The position numbers and the translations under genes were made by a program. The notes beneath the pieces were generated by a model. That model was not told the origin of the DNA and searched no databases. It saw only the letters and a program-made list of their open reading frames with translations. This document shows positions 21,087-30,294 of a DNA stretch of 34,216 bases, in pieces. The stretch is from a virus: positions 1-34,216 of IMG/VR virus record IMGVR_UViG_3300027734_000015; one strand, 5' to 3'. Position 1 is the first letter of the stretch. Each line of letters begins with the position of its first letter.

Positions 21087-23330
21087 TTATTGGTTTTTGC
21101 CGTACTCAATAAATTCGTTTATCTTGTTTAGCTTTTTGGTCGTCTGACGTTTGTCATAAGCCATTTTCCCTAGCGTTGCAATCGGTGCTGGTATTCCACT
21201 AAGTGCAAACTGTGCGCCTGATTCTGCAAGCATTGCGCCAATCTGTGCAGCAGTACCCGATGGGTTTGTTGTGCCCATTGGAACTGTTTGAAGGTTTTTT
21301 GTAACATCATTTAGAGTGCGGTAATGCGATGCACCTTCCTTGCCAAACAAAAATTCTAATTTGCCGCTTTTATCTAACGCTCTAATTGTGTCATTTAACG
21401 CTTTTGTAGATACATAAGGCTTGTCGTTAATGTCTAACACTACGTTCTTTGTGGCTTCGTTTTTGATATGTTCAGCAACATAACCACGCAATTCATTAGC
21501 CATACGCACGCCATCCGGCCCTGACTTTTCAAGCGTTGCAAACAACTTTTGCACATCTGATGCAGGGCCACGCAAAATAGACTTATCAACAAGGTTTTCA
21601 ATCGCCACTGCCCTATCAGTCGTGCCTTTCTTAATAGCAGTCAGATTCTTAATGACAGGCGTATCTTCAAACTCGCTCATGTAACGGGCGTTAAGTTGTC
21701 GCGCTTGCTTGTAAAGATCGCCACCGGCTTTTTCGGTCGCAACATCAATGGCTTTTTTCAGCTTGTTGCCGTGATACATACTGCCGCGCTTCGTTGGATC
21801 AATTTCATTAACAATGACTTGTCTAATGTCCTCAAGTTGTCGCAGGCTAATCTGCCCCGTTTTGTTTGGGTCATTGGCTTTAATTTCGTCCTCAATAATG
21901 CCGAGGATTGGATTGTTTGATTTAAGCGTTGGACGATCTTTTGTGACCTTGTTCAAGTAATTTACTAGCGGCGCATAGGACACAGGTTGAGACATTTCGC
22001 CAGCAGCATCTGCCGCTTCGTATGCTGTCTTAACTTCGCCTTTTCGTGCTTGCCGGTATGGTTCAACAACGTTAACCAATGCTTCGCCCAACTGTGCAGA
22101 CGCAACTCCTGTCATTTCTGCACCAGTACGCTCAACTAACGCCTGCATATTTTGCTGAATTAAGTCATTGTCGCGGGCGTATTTTTCCTGCAACGGTTGA
22201 CCTAAAACTGGGTCTTTTGCTGTCTCTCGGGCAAACCTTACATCCGCAGGGTTGCGCGTTGCTTGATCCCTTGATAGTTCAATTGGCACAGGCAACGATC
22301 TTGCACGTTCAATTCGCAAGGTTTCGGACGAAACAGCCGCAGCGCCAACGCTTTGCACTCCGACAGGAGCACCACCGCCAACAGGCGCGGCAACAGGCGC
22401 AGCAGTACCAGCAGCAGGTGCGGCAGCTTGAGCCTGTGCAGCTTGTTGTGCTTGTCTAGCTTCTAGCTGTTGACGAAGTTGCGTAGGCACATCAAGGTTA
22501 ATCACGCCTTCACCGGGAGGCACTACGCGAGGTGGCGTTACTTCTACTGTCGGACGTTTTGGGCCACCACGCAAACCTAGCGCTAATGGTGCAGCGGCTA
22601 AAGCCCCTTTAGTAACAGCGCCAGCAGCGGGAGAAACTTGCGCCACAGCCGATCCTACTGGCTCTAAGATGTTTTCTTCTATCAGTTGACCGGGCACAGC
22701 CAAAATCTCTGTAGCCTGTCTGCCAGTTTTGGTTTTCGGCTCGTAAGTTAACGCTTTGCCTACACGCTCAACCCATTGTGCCCCTTGACCCGCAGGGCCG
22801 GGAAGGATCGTTCCAGCTAAACCGGCAAGACCACTCGCAACCGTAGCAACAGGGTTTTGCACCATCGTGCGGGCAACTTCACCAGCACCGGTTATGCCCT
22901 CGACTGTTTCCCTACCAACGCGACGCAAATTTTCTGCACTGTAACCTTCTACCGTTTTTTCTTTAATTTGTTGCAATCTGCTGCTTAAAGATCGCACCGT
23001 TTTCGGCGCTTCTCCGGTGCTTTCAGTAACAAACTTATCAATGGATTCGGACGAATAATCGCTCGGCACTTCGCCGCCAGTTTCGCCTAGCTTTGCTCGC
23101 ATTCCTTGGATTTGCGTGCGTAGGGTTGCATCGTCAGGGTTAAGTTTTTGCTCGTCTTGCAAAATACGCAGACGCACACGGTCGCGATCCTGTTGCTGCG
23201 ATGGCGACACAACCATATCCGGTCTGACTGGCGCTTGTCTTGCAGGCGCTTGCCTTGCCGTGGCTTTACCTACCGCCTGATTGACAAAATCATCAATCGC
23301 GGCAGACGAATACTCATCTCTAGCGCCCAT
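21087..23330 (-). CDS. internal virion/ejection protein, large
   Basis: This 747-aa protein is helical and Ala/Gln-rich. It has an N-terminal basic tract, a Pro/Ala-rich linker (about 260-330, PAAGTAAPVAAPVGG), and a long helical body with KRGSMYHGNKLKKAIDVATEKAGGDLYKQARQL near 500. Size and place (third in the ejection block, after the gp7-like protein) fit P22 gp16/gp20-type proteins that enter the cell with the DNA. No lytic transglycosylase motif is visible. Confidence 0.75.
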   Translation of the reverse strand: MGARDEYSSAAIDDFVNQAVGKATARQAPARQAPVRPDMVVSPSQQQDRDRVRLRILQDEQKLNPDDATLRTQIQGMRAKLGETGGEVPSDYSSESIDKFVTESTGEAPKTVRSLSSRLQQIKEKTVEGYSAENLRRVGRETVEGITGAGEVARTMVQNPVATVASGLAGLAGTILPGPAGQGAQWVERVGKALTYEPKTKTGRQATEILAVPGQLIEENILEPVGSAVAQVSPAAGAVTKGALAAAPLALGLRGGPKRPTVEVTPPRVVPPGEGVINLDVPTQLRQQLEARQAQQAAQAQAAAPAAGTAAPVAAPVGGGAPVGVQSVGAAAVSSETLRIERARSLPVPIELSRDQATRNPADVRFARETAKDPVLGQPLQEKYARDNDLIQQNMQALVERTGAEMTGVASAQLGEALVNVVEPYRQARKGEVKTAYEAADAAGEMSQPVSYAPLVNYLNKVTKDRPTLKSNNPILGIIEDEIKANDPNKTGQISLRQLEDIRQVIVNEIDPTKRGSMYHGNKLKKAIDVATEKAGGDLYKQARQLNARYMSEFEDTPVIKNLTAIKKGTTDRAVAIENLVDKSILRGPASDVQKLFATLEKSGPDGVRMANELRGYVAEHIKNEATKNVVLDINDKPYVSTKALNDTIRALDKSGKLEFLFGKEGASHYRTLNDVTKNLQTVPMGTTNPSGTAAQIGAMLAESGAQFALSGIPAPIATLGKMAYDKRQTTKKLNKINEFIEYGKNQ

Positions 23331-24949
23331 TATTGACCGCCGATCATGTTGTTGATGGTGTTGACCTTCAACTTAAGTTGTTTGAATTTCTGTGAATTAA
23401 CGCCGCCTAATTCGGTCAGTAATTCTTTTACTGCAATTTTGTCATCGTTTCGCATAGCGTCCATCAACCGATACGCATTTACGTCAGCTACTTGTGACCA
23501 TTTGTTTTGAAACTGTCGTGCAGCGAATGGGCTATTGTTTGCTTGCGCTACGGCATTGTTTACGCCTTGATTGAACAAGTCCACGCCTGTTGACATGGCA
23601 CGATTGATACGTGCGGTGCTCTTGATAGCGTCAGCAGTCCATGACGTTGTGCCCGTCATCTTTTCAGCAATGCCGCGTGCAGCATCCGTTCCAAGTCCTG
23701 ACGCGGAAGCAAGGTTTGCAGTCTCTAGCGCCATGTAATGACCTAGCTTGTTCAAAGCATCAGCCATATCTGTGCTGCCAACAAGACCAAGACCCGCATA
23801 TCCACCAGTCAATCCTTGCAGCAATTCCGCACCTTTGCCGGTTGCGGCTTTGTCTGCTAGTTGGATGATTTGATTTGCATTGAATTGGCTTTGCGATACT
23901 CGCTGTGCTGCTTCGTTTGCTTTTAACTGAATGTTTTTTGCTGCCGCCATTGTTCCTTCAGTTTCACCCTGCGGCATCCTAGTTATACCCATTGAAGGCG
24001 CAGCAGGTGCGGCAGCTTGAGGCGCAACAGGACTCGGTGCAGTAGGTGCAGCACCCGGCAAAGACGATGCCGGAGCATTTGTCGGAACTGTTACTTGTCC
24101 CGTTGCTCTGCCGCTTGCATCAAACACGTTAAAGACTGGATTGTTGTTAACGTCAACGCCACCTGTAGCAACCATGCGAGAACCGGGCGGCAATTCTGCT
24201 TGTGCTATTGCTTGTCTGCCGACTTGAATGCTAGGCGGCATACCACCAACAGACGGCGTAGTAACCGTCGGCAATACCTGTGCGCCGGTACTAAGTGTTC
24301 CAGCAGTCGGTGCAAATGCTTGCTGCTCCGACGGCTTGAGCAATGATTGTGCGCCAGCAATCGCCATTCCCGGCAGATTTGGGCCGGATTGAATATCTGC
24401 CCACGTTGTTTTGTATGCGTCAATTAATCGATGCAGATCAGGATTTTCTGGATTTTCTTTTTTCAGCAATTCCATTTCTTGCAGATATGCGTTTTTGTCT
24501 TGCACGCCCATTCTGCCCAAAATGCCAAACCTACTACCTACCATGTTGCGTTGTTCTTGCGTCAGTTTTTGCTTTGCATCAATAGCTTGCGTTTGTGCTT
24601 GTCCCAACGTAGTGAATTTATTTATCACGTCGCCATGAGTTAGCGGAGCAATGGCAGGAAGAGATTTGTTCATTTTGTCAATGTCGATGCGTCCATTCGT
24701 CTGATAATTTTCAGGGTTGGACATAAATTGCATGACGTTGTTGCGCTCGGTGTTTTTCTGTTCTTCAACCCCTAACGCAATCTGCCCTGTGCGCGTTGCT
24801 TGTTGTGCTTGTTGCAACAACAACGGATTAACTTCCCGCGCCTGTTGATAGCTTTGCAATCCCGCTGCGGTGTTAACCATGTCAGCAAGATTGTTCTTCG
24901 GCGGCTGTACGCCTAGCGGTATGGTTGTGTTAAATCCAAAATCTGCCAT
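23330..24949 (-). CDS. ejection protein, gp20-like by position
   Basis: This 539-aa protein has a Gln-rich helical N-terminal half (QQAREVNPLLLQQAQQATRTG), a Pro/Ala linker (about 295-325), and a helical C-terminal half with FNANQIIQLADKAATGKGAELLQGL. Such composition is typical of P22-type ejection proteins. The ATG has AAGGA upstream. It shares 1-3 bases of overlap with the following gene (TAATG). Confidence 0.75.
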   Translation of the reverse strand: MADFGFNTTIPLGVQPPKNNLADMVNTAAGLQSYQQAREVNPLLLQQAQQATRTGQIALGVEEQKNTERNNVMQFMSNPENYQTNGRIDIDKMNKSLPAIAPLTHGDVINKFTTLGQAQTQAIDAKQKLTQEQRNMVGSRFGILGRMGVQDKNAYLQEMELLKKENPENPDLHRLIDAYKTTWADIQSGPNLPGMAIAGAQSLLKPSEQQAFAPTAGTLSTGAQVLPTVTTPSVGGMPPSIQVGRQAIAQAELPPGSRMVATGGVDVNNNPVFNVFDASGRATGQVTVPTNAPASSLPGAAPTAPSPVAPQAAAPAAPSMGITRMPQGETEGTMAAAKNIQLKANEAAQRVSQSQFNANQIIQLADKAATGKGAELLQGLTGGYAGLGLVGSTDMADALNKLGHYMALETANLASASGLGTDAARGIAEKMTGTTSWTADAIKSTARINRAMSTGVDLFNQGVNNAVAQANNSPFAARQFQNKWSQVADVNAYRLMDAMRNDDKIAVKELLTELGGVNSQKFKQLKLKVNTINNMIGGQ

Positions 24950-24958
24950 GATTTATCC

Positions 24959-25708
24959 TTAACTTGTTCTCAGTTGCAAACCTTGACCAGCATTGCTGTA
25001 AGGAACTGAGGCATCCGTTATTGCTCCACCTTGCGGCGTAACCGCAGGTTTATACATTAGCGACGCTAACGTGGCGTTGTTGGCAATGTTACTAGCTGCT
25101 CCACCGTAAGCATTAGCAGCGCCTATCAAACCTGCGCCTTGTGCTGCTGCTCCACCTACGCCTAACGATGTCACATTGTTTGCCATGTTAGTGCCTGCGG
25201 TATTAACAGCGTTTTGTCCAGCCTGACCAATGCCCGCTATACCTGCTAGACGGTTATAAATGTTTGTCTGCTGATTTTGAAAGTTGGTAAACGCATTTTG
25301 ATAGGCATTTCCTGCATAGTCTTGCGTGAACTGGTTAAGACCTTGCAAAGCATTGCCGCCAATCATCCCACCGGCTTGATTTGCCTTTGCCGCGTTTATA
25401 CCTTGCCCTTGACTAAGCATGAAGTCATAGTTAGGCGCTAGTCCTGCTTGCAAATCTTGAGGGCCAAACTGTTTCGTCAGATAAGGCATCATTGACGAAA
25501 TTTGATTGACACCCTGATAGCCTAGTTCACGTTGCGGGCGTTGTTGTTGATTGACAAGATCAAATTGTGCTTTTTGAACGTCTATGCCACGGTTTGCAGC
25601 ATCCGCTTGCAGTTGTGCCGCTTCTCGCGCAGCTTTTGCTTGATTTTGCCCTGATACGTAATTGAGAACAGCACCTCCACCAACAACGGCAGCAGTTACC
25701 CATGTCAT
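24959..25708 (-). CDS. DNA transfer/ejection protein, P22 gp7-like
   Basis: In this 249-aa protein, MTWVTAAVVGGGAVLNYVSG is hydrophobic at the start. AGLAPNYDFMLSQGQGINAAKANQAGGMIGGNALQGLNQFTQDYAGNAYQNAFTNFQNQQTNIYNRLAGIAGIGQ (about 88-163) is the best-kept core of the gp7-type DNA transfer proteins. It would be ejected with the genome and help build the channel across the envelope. Confidence 0.85.
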   Translation of the reverse strand: MTWVTAAVVGGGAVLNYVSGQNQAKAAREAAQLQADAANRGIDVQKAQFDLVNQQQRPQRELGYQGVNQISSMMPYLTKQFGPQDLQAGLAPNYDFMLSQGQGINAAKANQAGGMIGGNALQGLNQFTQDYAGNAYQNAFTNFQNQQTNIYNRLAGIAGIGQAGQNAVNTAGTNMANNVTSLGVGGAAAQGAGLIGAANAYGGAASNIANNATLASLMYKPAVTPQGGAITDASVPYSNAGQGLQLRTS

Positions 25709-26139
25709 AATATTAGTCCTTGTTTAATCTGATTTCGTGCGTCATACAGCGCCTTTACGTCCGGCTCAATAATTTCGGCTTCAATTTCATCCAAATCGGT
25801 CTTATCGGTTTGATGAATTGTGATGCCGATTGAATCTTTGACTGCATACGTCACGCGCTTAGTGCCGGGTTGCGATTCCACTACATCGCCCGCCTTCAAT
25901 GTGACCATGCCTTTTTCTGACCAAGCAATGATCTCTCCAGCAGCACAAAGAAAGATATGCGCCTTCTTATGCACCTTGCCGACAATCGTCGTGCCAGCCG
26001 GACGGAATACGCGACGGCAATACATCCCGCCCGCAAAGTAATGATCCGTTTGCAGTTCAACCTGTGGCATCTTGACCATCTCTGCTTGCAGACGGTCTAT
26101 CTGCTCACGGCTCGGCGTTTCGCTGATGATTAGGTTCAT
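25705..26139 (-). CDS. cupin-like protein of the tail operon
   Basis: This 144-aa protein has a double-stranded beta-helix pattern in the middle: HYFAGGMYCRRVFRPAGTTIVGKVHKKAHIFLCAAGEIIAW then VTLKAGDVVESQPGTKRVTYAV. The His pattern (VHKKAH) recalls a cupin metal site, partly degenerate. Similar cupin-like genes are found among tail genes of podoviruses. Whether it is structural or a tailing accessory is unknown. Confidence 0.75.
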   Translation of the reverse strand: MNLIISETPSREQIDRLQAEMVKMPQVELQTDHYFAGGMYCRRVFRPAGTTIVGKVHKKAHIFLCAAGEIIAWSEKGMVTLKAGDVVESQPGTKRVTYAVKDSIGITIHQTDKTDLDEIEAEIIEPDVKALYDARNQIKQGLIL

Positions 26140-26360
26140 TGGTTGTAATAAGGCACTTTAAACTGCTGACCGTTAACCGTGACGTTCATAAAGCCAGCAG
26201 GTTTGCTAGGCAAAACGTAGTTACCCGCTGTCGCACTCGTCGAACTAGAAAAGTTCAGCAAGTTGATAAAGAATTGCTGCCATGTCCGTGTCGGGCGATT
26301 CGTCGTTTTATCGAGGAATTCCGACTGCGGATAAGGCTGTGTTTGTGAGGTTGGAAGCAT
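26136..26360 (-). CDS. small tail-operon protein
   Basis: This 74-aa protein has QSEFLDKTTNRPTRTWQQFFINLLNF, a pattern repeatedly seen in small proteins of podovirus tail operons, followed by a short beta part ending VPYYNQ. Position next to the gp10-like gene would suit a tail needle or accessory (gp26 place), but the length is far below gp26 (233 aa) and no long coiled coil is seen. Confidence 0.65.
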   Translation of the reverse strand: MLPTSQTQPYPQSEFLDKTTNRPTRTWQQFFINLLNFSSSTSATAGNYVLPSKPAGFMNVTVNGQQFKVPYYNQ

Positions 26361-28459
26361 TAGCTGTCCCCTGATGATGCTTTAAGGTTTGCCGACACAA
26401 TCACGCACTTGACGGGATCGGTTACCACGACTTCATAGATACGATCTCGCGCAGTACCAAGTCGCCGCCATATCGCACGGTTCTTGTATTTGCCGATCTG
26501 ACCTATGCTCGTCCAGTGTTCGTTTGACCAAGTAGAACCACCGTCGTTAGACCATCTCAGCATCGCTTGCGGATCGTCGCCTTGACCTGTAGATGCACCG
26601 ACACCGGGTTGGAATTGAATCTGCAACTCGTCAAAAAACTGGCGCTGGAAGTCTGAAACTAGATGCGGGCATCGTCGTAAGCGACGCACTTGCTGACCGT
26701 CATCAGTAAAAATGTCATTCTTCAATGCGTAAATTTTGCCGTTGTCATAGTCACCGACAAGCGTAAAGCCTTGAAAGAATGCAGAGCAATTCCCTCGGTG
26801 TCTTTGGTATTGGTTCTCATTCGTGCAATACAACCACTTGAACCATAGTCCGGTTGTTAGATCGTAAGCCCATGTAAGCTGCAAAGTCGGGAACGAAATT
26901 ACATAGACTTCGTGGCCTTCTAGTTGATATGACCACGCAATAGCATCAGTGATAACTTGACCTTCTAGCGAATTCTCAACTGCGTGCGTGCTGATCCGCT
27001 GCGGAACGTAACCATTCATCTGCACAATGACCGCATCGCCACGGTTATTTTTTGAGATGTAAGCGAACGAATTGCCAAGCCTAGCAATAGAGAATTTAGC
27101 TGCTATGCCATGCTGCGTAGACGTTCCCGGTATACGTTGAAACGGGAACGGAAAAGTTCCAGCATCAATCCACACCTCGCTAGAGACTTCACCAAGCAAA
27201 TAGACTTCTCTACGATCCACCATGATCGCCATCAAGTTGTCAGGCGATCCGTCTTTGCTGGCAAACGATAAAGCGGGCGAAAATGGCGATAGTGCAGACG
27301 TAGAACCAAACTGCTGCGTGTTCGGTCGGTTGTAAATAATGTAGTTGTCCACTACGTCCACCGACGTTGCGCCTGAGAATGCGCCATCCGTTGCAGGCAG
27401 AACCGTAAAGTTCAAAGCGTACATAGTCTGACTAGAAATCGTCTGCGATGGGCTGACGCTGTACGTACCTGTTCCACCCGTACCCGTACCGAGGGCGGTG
27501 ATGATGGTGTTTGCAGTAATGCCTGCGCCTTGGACTGTCTGACCGGGGTACAACGTTCCCGAAGTCGCTGTCACATTCAGCGAGTAGTTAGCCATTGTGA
27601 CCGTTCCGGTCGCGGATGCACCAGTACCACCTAGCGTGTCGGCAATCGTGAAAGTCGCAGTCGTGGTGTAGCCAGTGCCGGGGTTGGTGATCGTCACCGC
27701 AGTGACAACGCCTGCCACTTGCGTTACTGTTCCCGTTGCTGCAACGCCGCCCGATGGCGTGTTAAACGTAATGATCGGGCTGATGTAGTTAGCCCCGCCA
27801 TTAGTGACGGCAAATGACTGAACACCGCTTCCAATTGAGGCAGTCATCACAGAGGCTACAGCCGCCGAGTTCATGGTGCTGGATGCAACAGTCTGCGAGA
27901 TGTTGATGGTGTACGTACCCACCCCGCCCGAACCTGTGCCTAGCGCTGTAATTACTGTTTCCGCAGTTACACCTACCCCGAAAAGTTGCTGACCCGTCGT
28001 AATCGTTCCGCTGTTCATCAGGGTGACGGTTAAGGTTGTTCCTGAGACTGATCCTACAAACTGTGCGCCTAATGGCGTGGAAATTCTCCACGTGTAGCGA
28101 TACGTTCCATCTACGATGTACGCATTCAGCCCGTTGTCAGTAATGCCGACACGACCGGAGGACGAATTAAGCTGCCCGATAATGGTCGGGACGTAAGTCG
28201 AATCCATTGAGTAGACATAAGGGCCACACACCGCCAACAGGATTGAGCCGCCTGACAGGGTACGCATCCCCCTAACTTCTTGCTGGTTTCGCAGCACAAT
28301 CTGCGAGACTAGCCCCGGCGTCGGGTATAGAGCCACTACACCGCGCTCACCCGGCTGTTTAGTAGGGTCTACTTCGGGATACCAGTTAATGCACTCCTGT
28401 GCATCTTGGTAGATGCTAGGTGCTTCGTAACTAGCCCCTACAAATCCGAAATCCGGCAT
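26360..28459 (-). CDS. packaged-DNA stabilisation protein, P22 gp10-like, with inserted beta domains
   Basis: In this 699-aa protein the N-terminal 130 residues (GASYEAPSIYQDAQECINWYPE, YPTPGL) and the part after about 352 (DNYIIYNRPN, FQRIPGTSTQHGI, WAYDLTTGLWFKW) match P22 gp10, which plugs the tail channel with gp4 and gp26. P22 gp10 is 472 aa; the extra length is an insert at about 132-352. The insert has two copies of a GTYTxNxSQT beta domain (134-198, 292-350) around a GTGYTTTATF-type domain. A related domain sits in the gp4-like protein upstream. Confidence 0.88.
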   Translation of the reverse strand: MPDFGFVGASYEAPSIYQDAQECINWYPEVDPTKQPGERGVVALYPTPGLVSQIVLRNQQEVRGMRTLSGGSILLAVCGPYVYSMDSTYVPTIIGQLNSSSGRVGITDNGLNAYIVDGTYRYTWRISTPLGAQFVGSVSGTTLTVTLMNSGTITTGQQLFGVGVTAETVITALGTGSGGVGTYTINISQTVASSTMNSAAVASVMTASIGSGVQSFAVTNGGANYISPIITFNTPSGGVAATGTVTQVAGVVTAVTITNPGTGYTTTATFTIADTLGGTGASATGTVTMANYSLNVTATSGTLYPGQTVQGAGITANTIITALGTGTGGTGTYSVSPSQTISSQTMYALNFTVLPATDGAFSGATSVDVVDNYIIYNRPNTQQFGSTSALSPFSPALSFASKDGSPDNLMAIMVDRREVYLLGEVSSEVWIDAGTFPFPFQRIPGTSTQHGIAAKFSIARLGNSFAYISKNNRGDAVIVQMNGYVPQRISTHAVENSLEGQVITDAIAWSYQLEGHEVYVISFPTLQLTWAYDLTTGLWFKWLYCTNENQYQRHRGNCSAFFQGFTLVGDYDNGKIYALKNDIFTDDGQQVRRLRRCPHLVSDFQRQFFDELQIQFQPGVGASTGQGDDPQAMLRWSNDGGSTWSNEHWTSIGQIGKYKNRAIWRRLGTARDRIYEVVVTDPVKCVIVSANLKASSGDS
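27404..28066. repeat. inserted beta-domain cassette in the gp10-like gene
   Basis: Codons about 132-352 of the gp10-like gene. Copy 1 reads VGSVSGTTLTVTLMNSGTI then TALGTGSGGVGTYTI; copy 2 reads LNVTATSGTLYPGQTVQG then TALGTGTGGTGTYSV. Related bases also occur at 28994-29209. Confidence 0.8.
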
Positions 28460-28462
28460 TTC

Positions 28463-29434
28463 TTACCTCATAAACCCGCCGGACAATATCCAGCCCGCGT
28501 CCTTCATCTTGCCAACAAGGAGGGAATCCGGATATCTCGCAGCTTGGGTCGGTCGCATATTCGTGCGTTTGATCGTCGCTTTGCCCTGTGCGGCATAAGC
28601 ATTAATCATCGTGATTTGAGTCGTTGAGGCTTTGCCATACATCGGCATAAGACGTTCGGCAAGATTCCACCGCAGCGCCATGCTGTAGCCTTGCGGTAGG
28701 GCTATCGTGTCGTACATCGTCTGATAGCGGGCAAATACCGTATCCGCAAACAGGTGCATCTCGCCCTGTGCAGGGTTAGGCCATACGTAAATCGTACCTA
28801 GCTGTTCACCCGGCATATAGTAAAGCGCTTTAGGCCACGGCCCGTTAAGGCTTTTCAGTCCAATTTGCTCATATTCTTCGACGTTCAAAACGCCCACAGG
28901 GTAGTCCAAACCACCGTTATAGATGGGCACACCGTTGCTAGTGGTAGTGACGCGAACGAAAGCAGAATTGATCGCTAGAGGGCGCTGATAGTAAGCCGAT
29001 AGCGTGGTGCTGGAGACAGTCTGCGAGACATTGACTGTGTACGTACCAGCCTCGTTGATGTTGCCGCCTGCGCCCGAATTAAAACCTGTGATGGTCGTTC
29101 CCGCAGTGACTCCTGTACCGCTAAGAGTCTGCCCGATAGCCACCGCACCGGCAGATATAGATGTGATCGTCAGAGTAGTCCCTGAGATTGAGCCAATGAA
29201 CGTCGCGCCAATCTGACCACCCGGCCCGATTGTGTATTGGATTTGGTTCTGCACTACAGGGAAGATAATCTCGGTCTTGTAAAACACCATCATCTGCTCG
29301 TTTGACCATTGATCCACTAGGTCGTTGAGCATATCGAATGCGTCCTGCGCGGCATCCGCTGTTGGCGTTTCGCCCGCTTCTAGCGCACCTATGTCTTTCA
29401 AGGCGCGACTAATAATGTCAATCGGTTGAGCCAT
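28463..29434 (-). CDS. head-completion/tail accessory factor, P22 gp4-like, with inserted beta domain
   Basis: In this 323-aa protein the N-terminal 70 residues (IDIISRALKDIGALEAGETPTADAAQDAFDMLNDLVDQW) and the part after residue 148 (PLAINSAFVRV, GLDYPVGVLNVEEYEQIGLKSLNGPWPKALYY) match P22 gp4, which joins portal and tail hub. P22 gp4 is 166 aa. Here residues 76-147 are an insert of the same beta domain found twice in the gp10-like protein (GSISGTTLTITSISAGAV, GTYTVNVSQTV). AAGGA precedes the ATG. Confidence 0.88.
   Translation of the reverse strand: MAQPIDIISRALKDIGALEAGETPTADAAQDAFDMLNDLVDQWSNEQMMVFYKTEIIFPVVQNQIQYTIGPGGQIGATFIGSISGTTLTITSISAGAVAIGQTLSGTGVTAGTTITGFNSGAGGNINEAGTYTVNVSQTVSSTTLSAYYQRPLAINSAFVRVTTTSNGVPIYNGGLDYPVGVLNVEEYEQIGLKSLNGPWPKALYYMPGEQLGTIYVWPNPAQGEMHLFADTVFARYQTMYDTIALPQGYSMALRWNLAERLMPMYGKASTTQITMINAYAAQGKATIKRTNMRPTQAARYPDSLLVGKMKDAGWILSGGFMR
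28994..29209. repeat. inserted beta-domain cassette in the gp4-like gene
   Basis: Codons 76-147 of the gp4-like gene. The protein and base sequence are close to the first copy in the gp10-like gene (for example the stretch coding GTYTVNVSQTV compared with GTYTINISQTV). Confidence 0.8.
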
Positions 29435-29436
29435 TT

Positions 29437-29742
29437 TCAGTCCTTAAACGGCGTGAAAGCAGTCTTTAGCCACGGCAGCACAGGTTTTTCCTTGTTCAGC
29501 GCTAAAAGCTGGCTTTCTAAGTTGCTGCTGATTGCGCCTTTTGAGCCTTGTTCGATCCACGAAATGATATCTGTTTGCCGCACTTTATGATAGGGAAGAT
29601 TTGCCACCGGATCGGGAAACTTCCAGTGTCCTTCGCTTTGCACCACCTGCTCATAGCCCCTAGCCGTCACCCTGTAATGGGCGCTAGTGATAACGCCGTC
29701 GGTTTCCTCGACACTAAGAATCTGCCATTGCAGGTTAACCAT
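29437..29742 (-). CDS. small tail-region protein
   Basis: This 101-aa protein starts VNLQWQILSVEETDGVITSAHYRVTARG, a beta-rich pattern found in small tail-adjacent proteins, then IISWIEQGSKGAISSNLESQLLALNKE. Function unknown. The ATG at 29742 is preferred over TTG one codon earlier. It overlaps the FlbD-like gene end by 8 bp. Confidence 0.7.
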   Translation of the reverse strand: MVNLQWQILSVEETDGVITSAHYRVTARGYEQVVQSEGHWKFPDPVANLPYHKVRQTDIISWIEQGSKGAISSNLESQLLALNKEKPVLPWLKTAFTPFKD

Positions 29743-29932
29743 CAATCGCGCTCATAATTTCATCAATAGTTTCTTGAACTTCCCAAGAATTGCCATTCAT
29801 GCCAAATGCCACGGTAACTTTTGTGCCATCTTCCTGAGTATTCTCAAAAAATGACATCATTGCCTCAGTGTTGAGGATCAGACTTTCACCGATACGACCT
29901 TTAGTTGCATTTGTCAGCTTGATGAGTTTCAT
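29735..29932 (-). CDS. small FlbD-like beta-barrel protein
   Basis: This 65-aa protein begins MKLIKLTNATKGRIGESLILNTEAMM and continues TKVTVAFGMNGNSWEVQETIDEIMSAI. The order (strand, LN-x-I turn, T-x-V strands, V-x-E-x-x-DEI helix) recalls FlbD-like small proteins found in phages and flagellar operons. The start at 29932 is chosen because the longer frame overlaps the upstream gene. Role unknown. Confidence 0.65.
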   Translation of the reverse strand: MKLIKLTNATKGRIGESLILNTEAMMSFFENTQEDGTKVTVAFGMNGNSWEVQETIDEIMSAIDG

Positions 29933-30285
29933 ACCTGATCCCATGATTGATTGGCTTCGTTCCACGAATATTGCTTATCGTCCGTTGGCATAGGCACAGG
30001 CGCACCCCACAAACAGCTATTTTCATTCAGCACCCAAGACGGATAAGGCTGCGGAGGAATGAAAGCATCCCGCTGCGCGTCGTAGCTGTAGCCGATGCCC
30101 GCATAGTTCTTGCGGTAAGGCGTGCCACCGAGAGAATGAATACCGCCGTGGGTGTTGTAGCTAGTCTGCTTGTAAACGTCGCCAGTACGGGCAGTCAGTT
30201 CTGCCTCTTTGCCGTTGTCCTCGTCACGACCTACGGTAACAAAAGTTACGACATTGTTTGAGTCAAGTTTTGCAAAATGCGACAT
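29929..30285 (-). CDS. tail-associated protein
   Basis: This 118-aa protein starts MSHFAKLDSNNVVTFVTVGRDED, has YKQTSYNTHGG and YRKNYAGIGYSYDAQRDAFIPPQPYPSWVLNENSCLW, then PTDDKQYSWNEANQSWDQ. This Tyr/Trp/Pro-rich pattern recurs in short virion-associated proteins of cyanophages and other marine or freshwater phages, near fibres. The AAGGA site supports the start at 30285. Confidence 0.78.
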   Translation of the reverse strand: MSHFAKLDSNNVVTFVTVGRDEDNGKEAELTARTGDVYKQTSYNTHGGIHSLGGTPYRKNYAGIGYSYDAQRDAFIPPQPYPSWVLNENSCLWGAPVPMPTDDKQYSWNEANQSWDQV

Positions 30286-30294
30286 GATTTTTCC

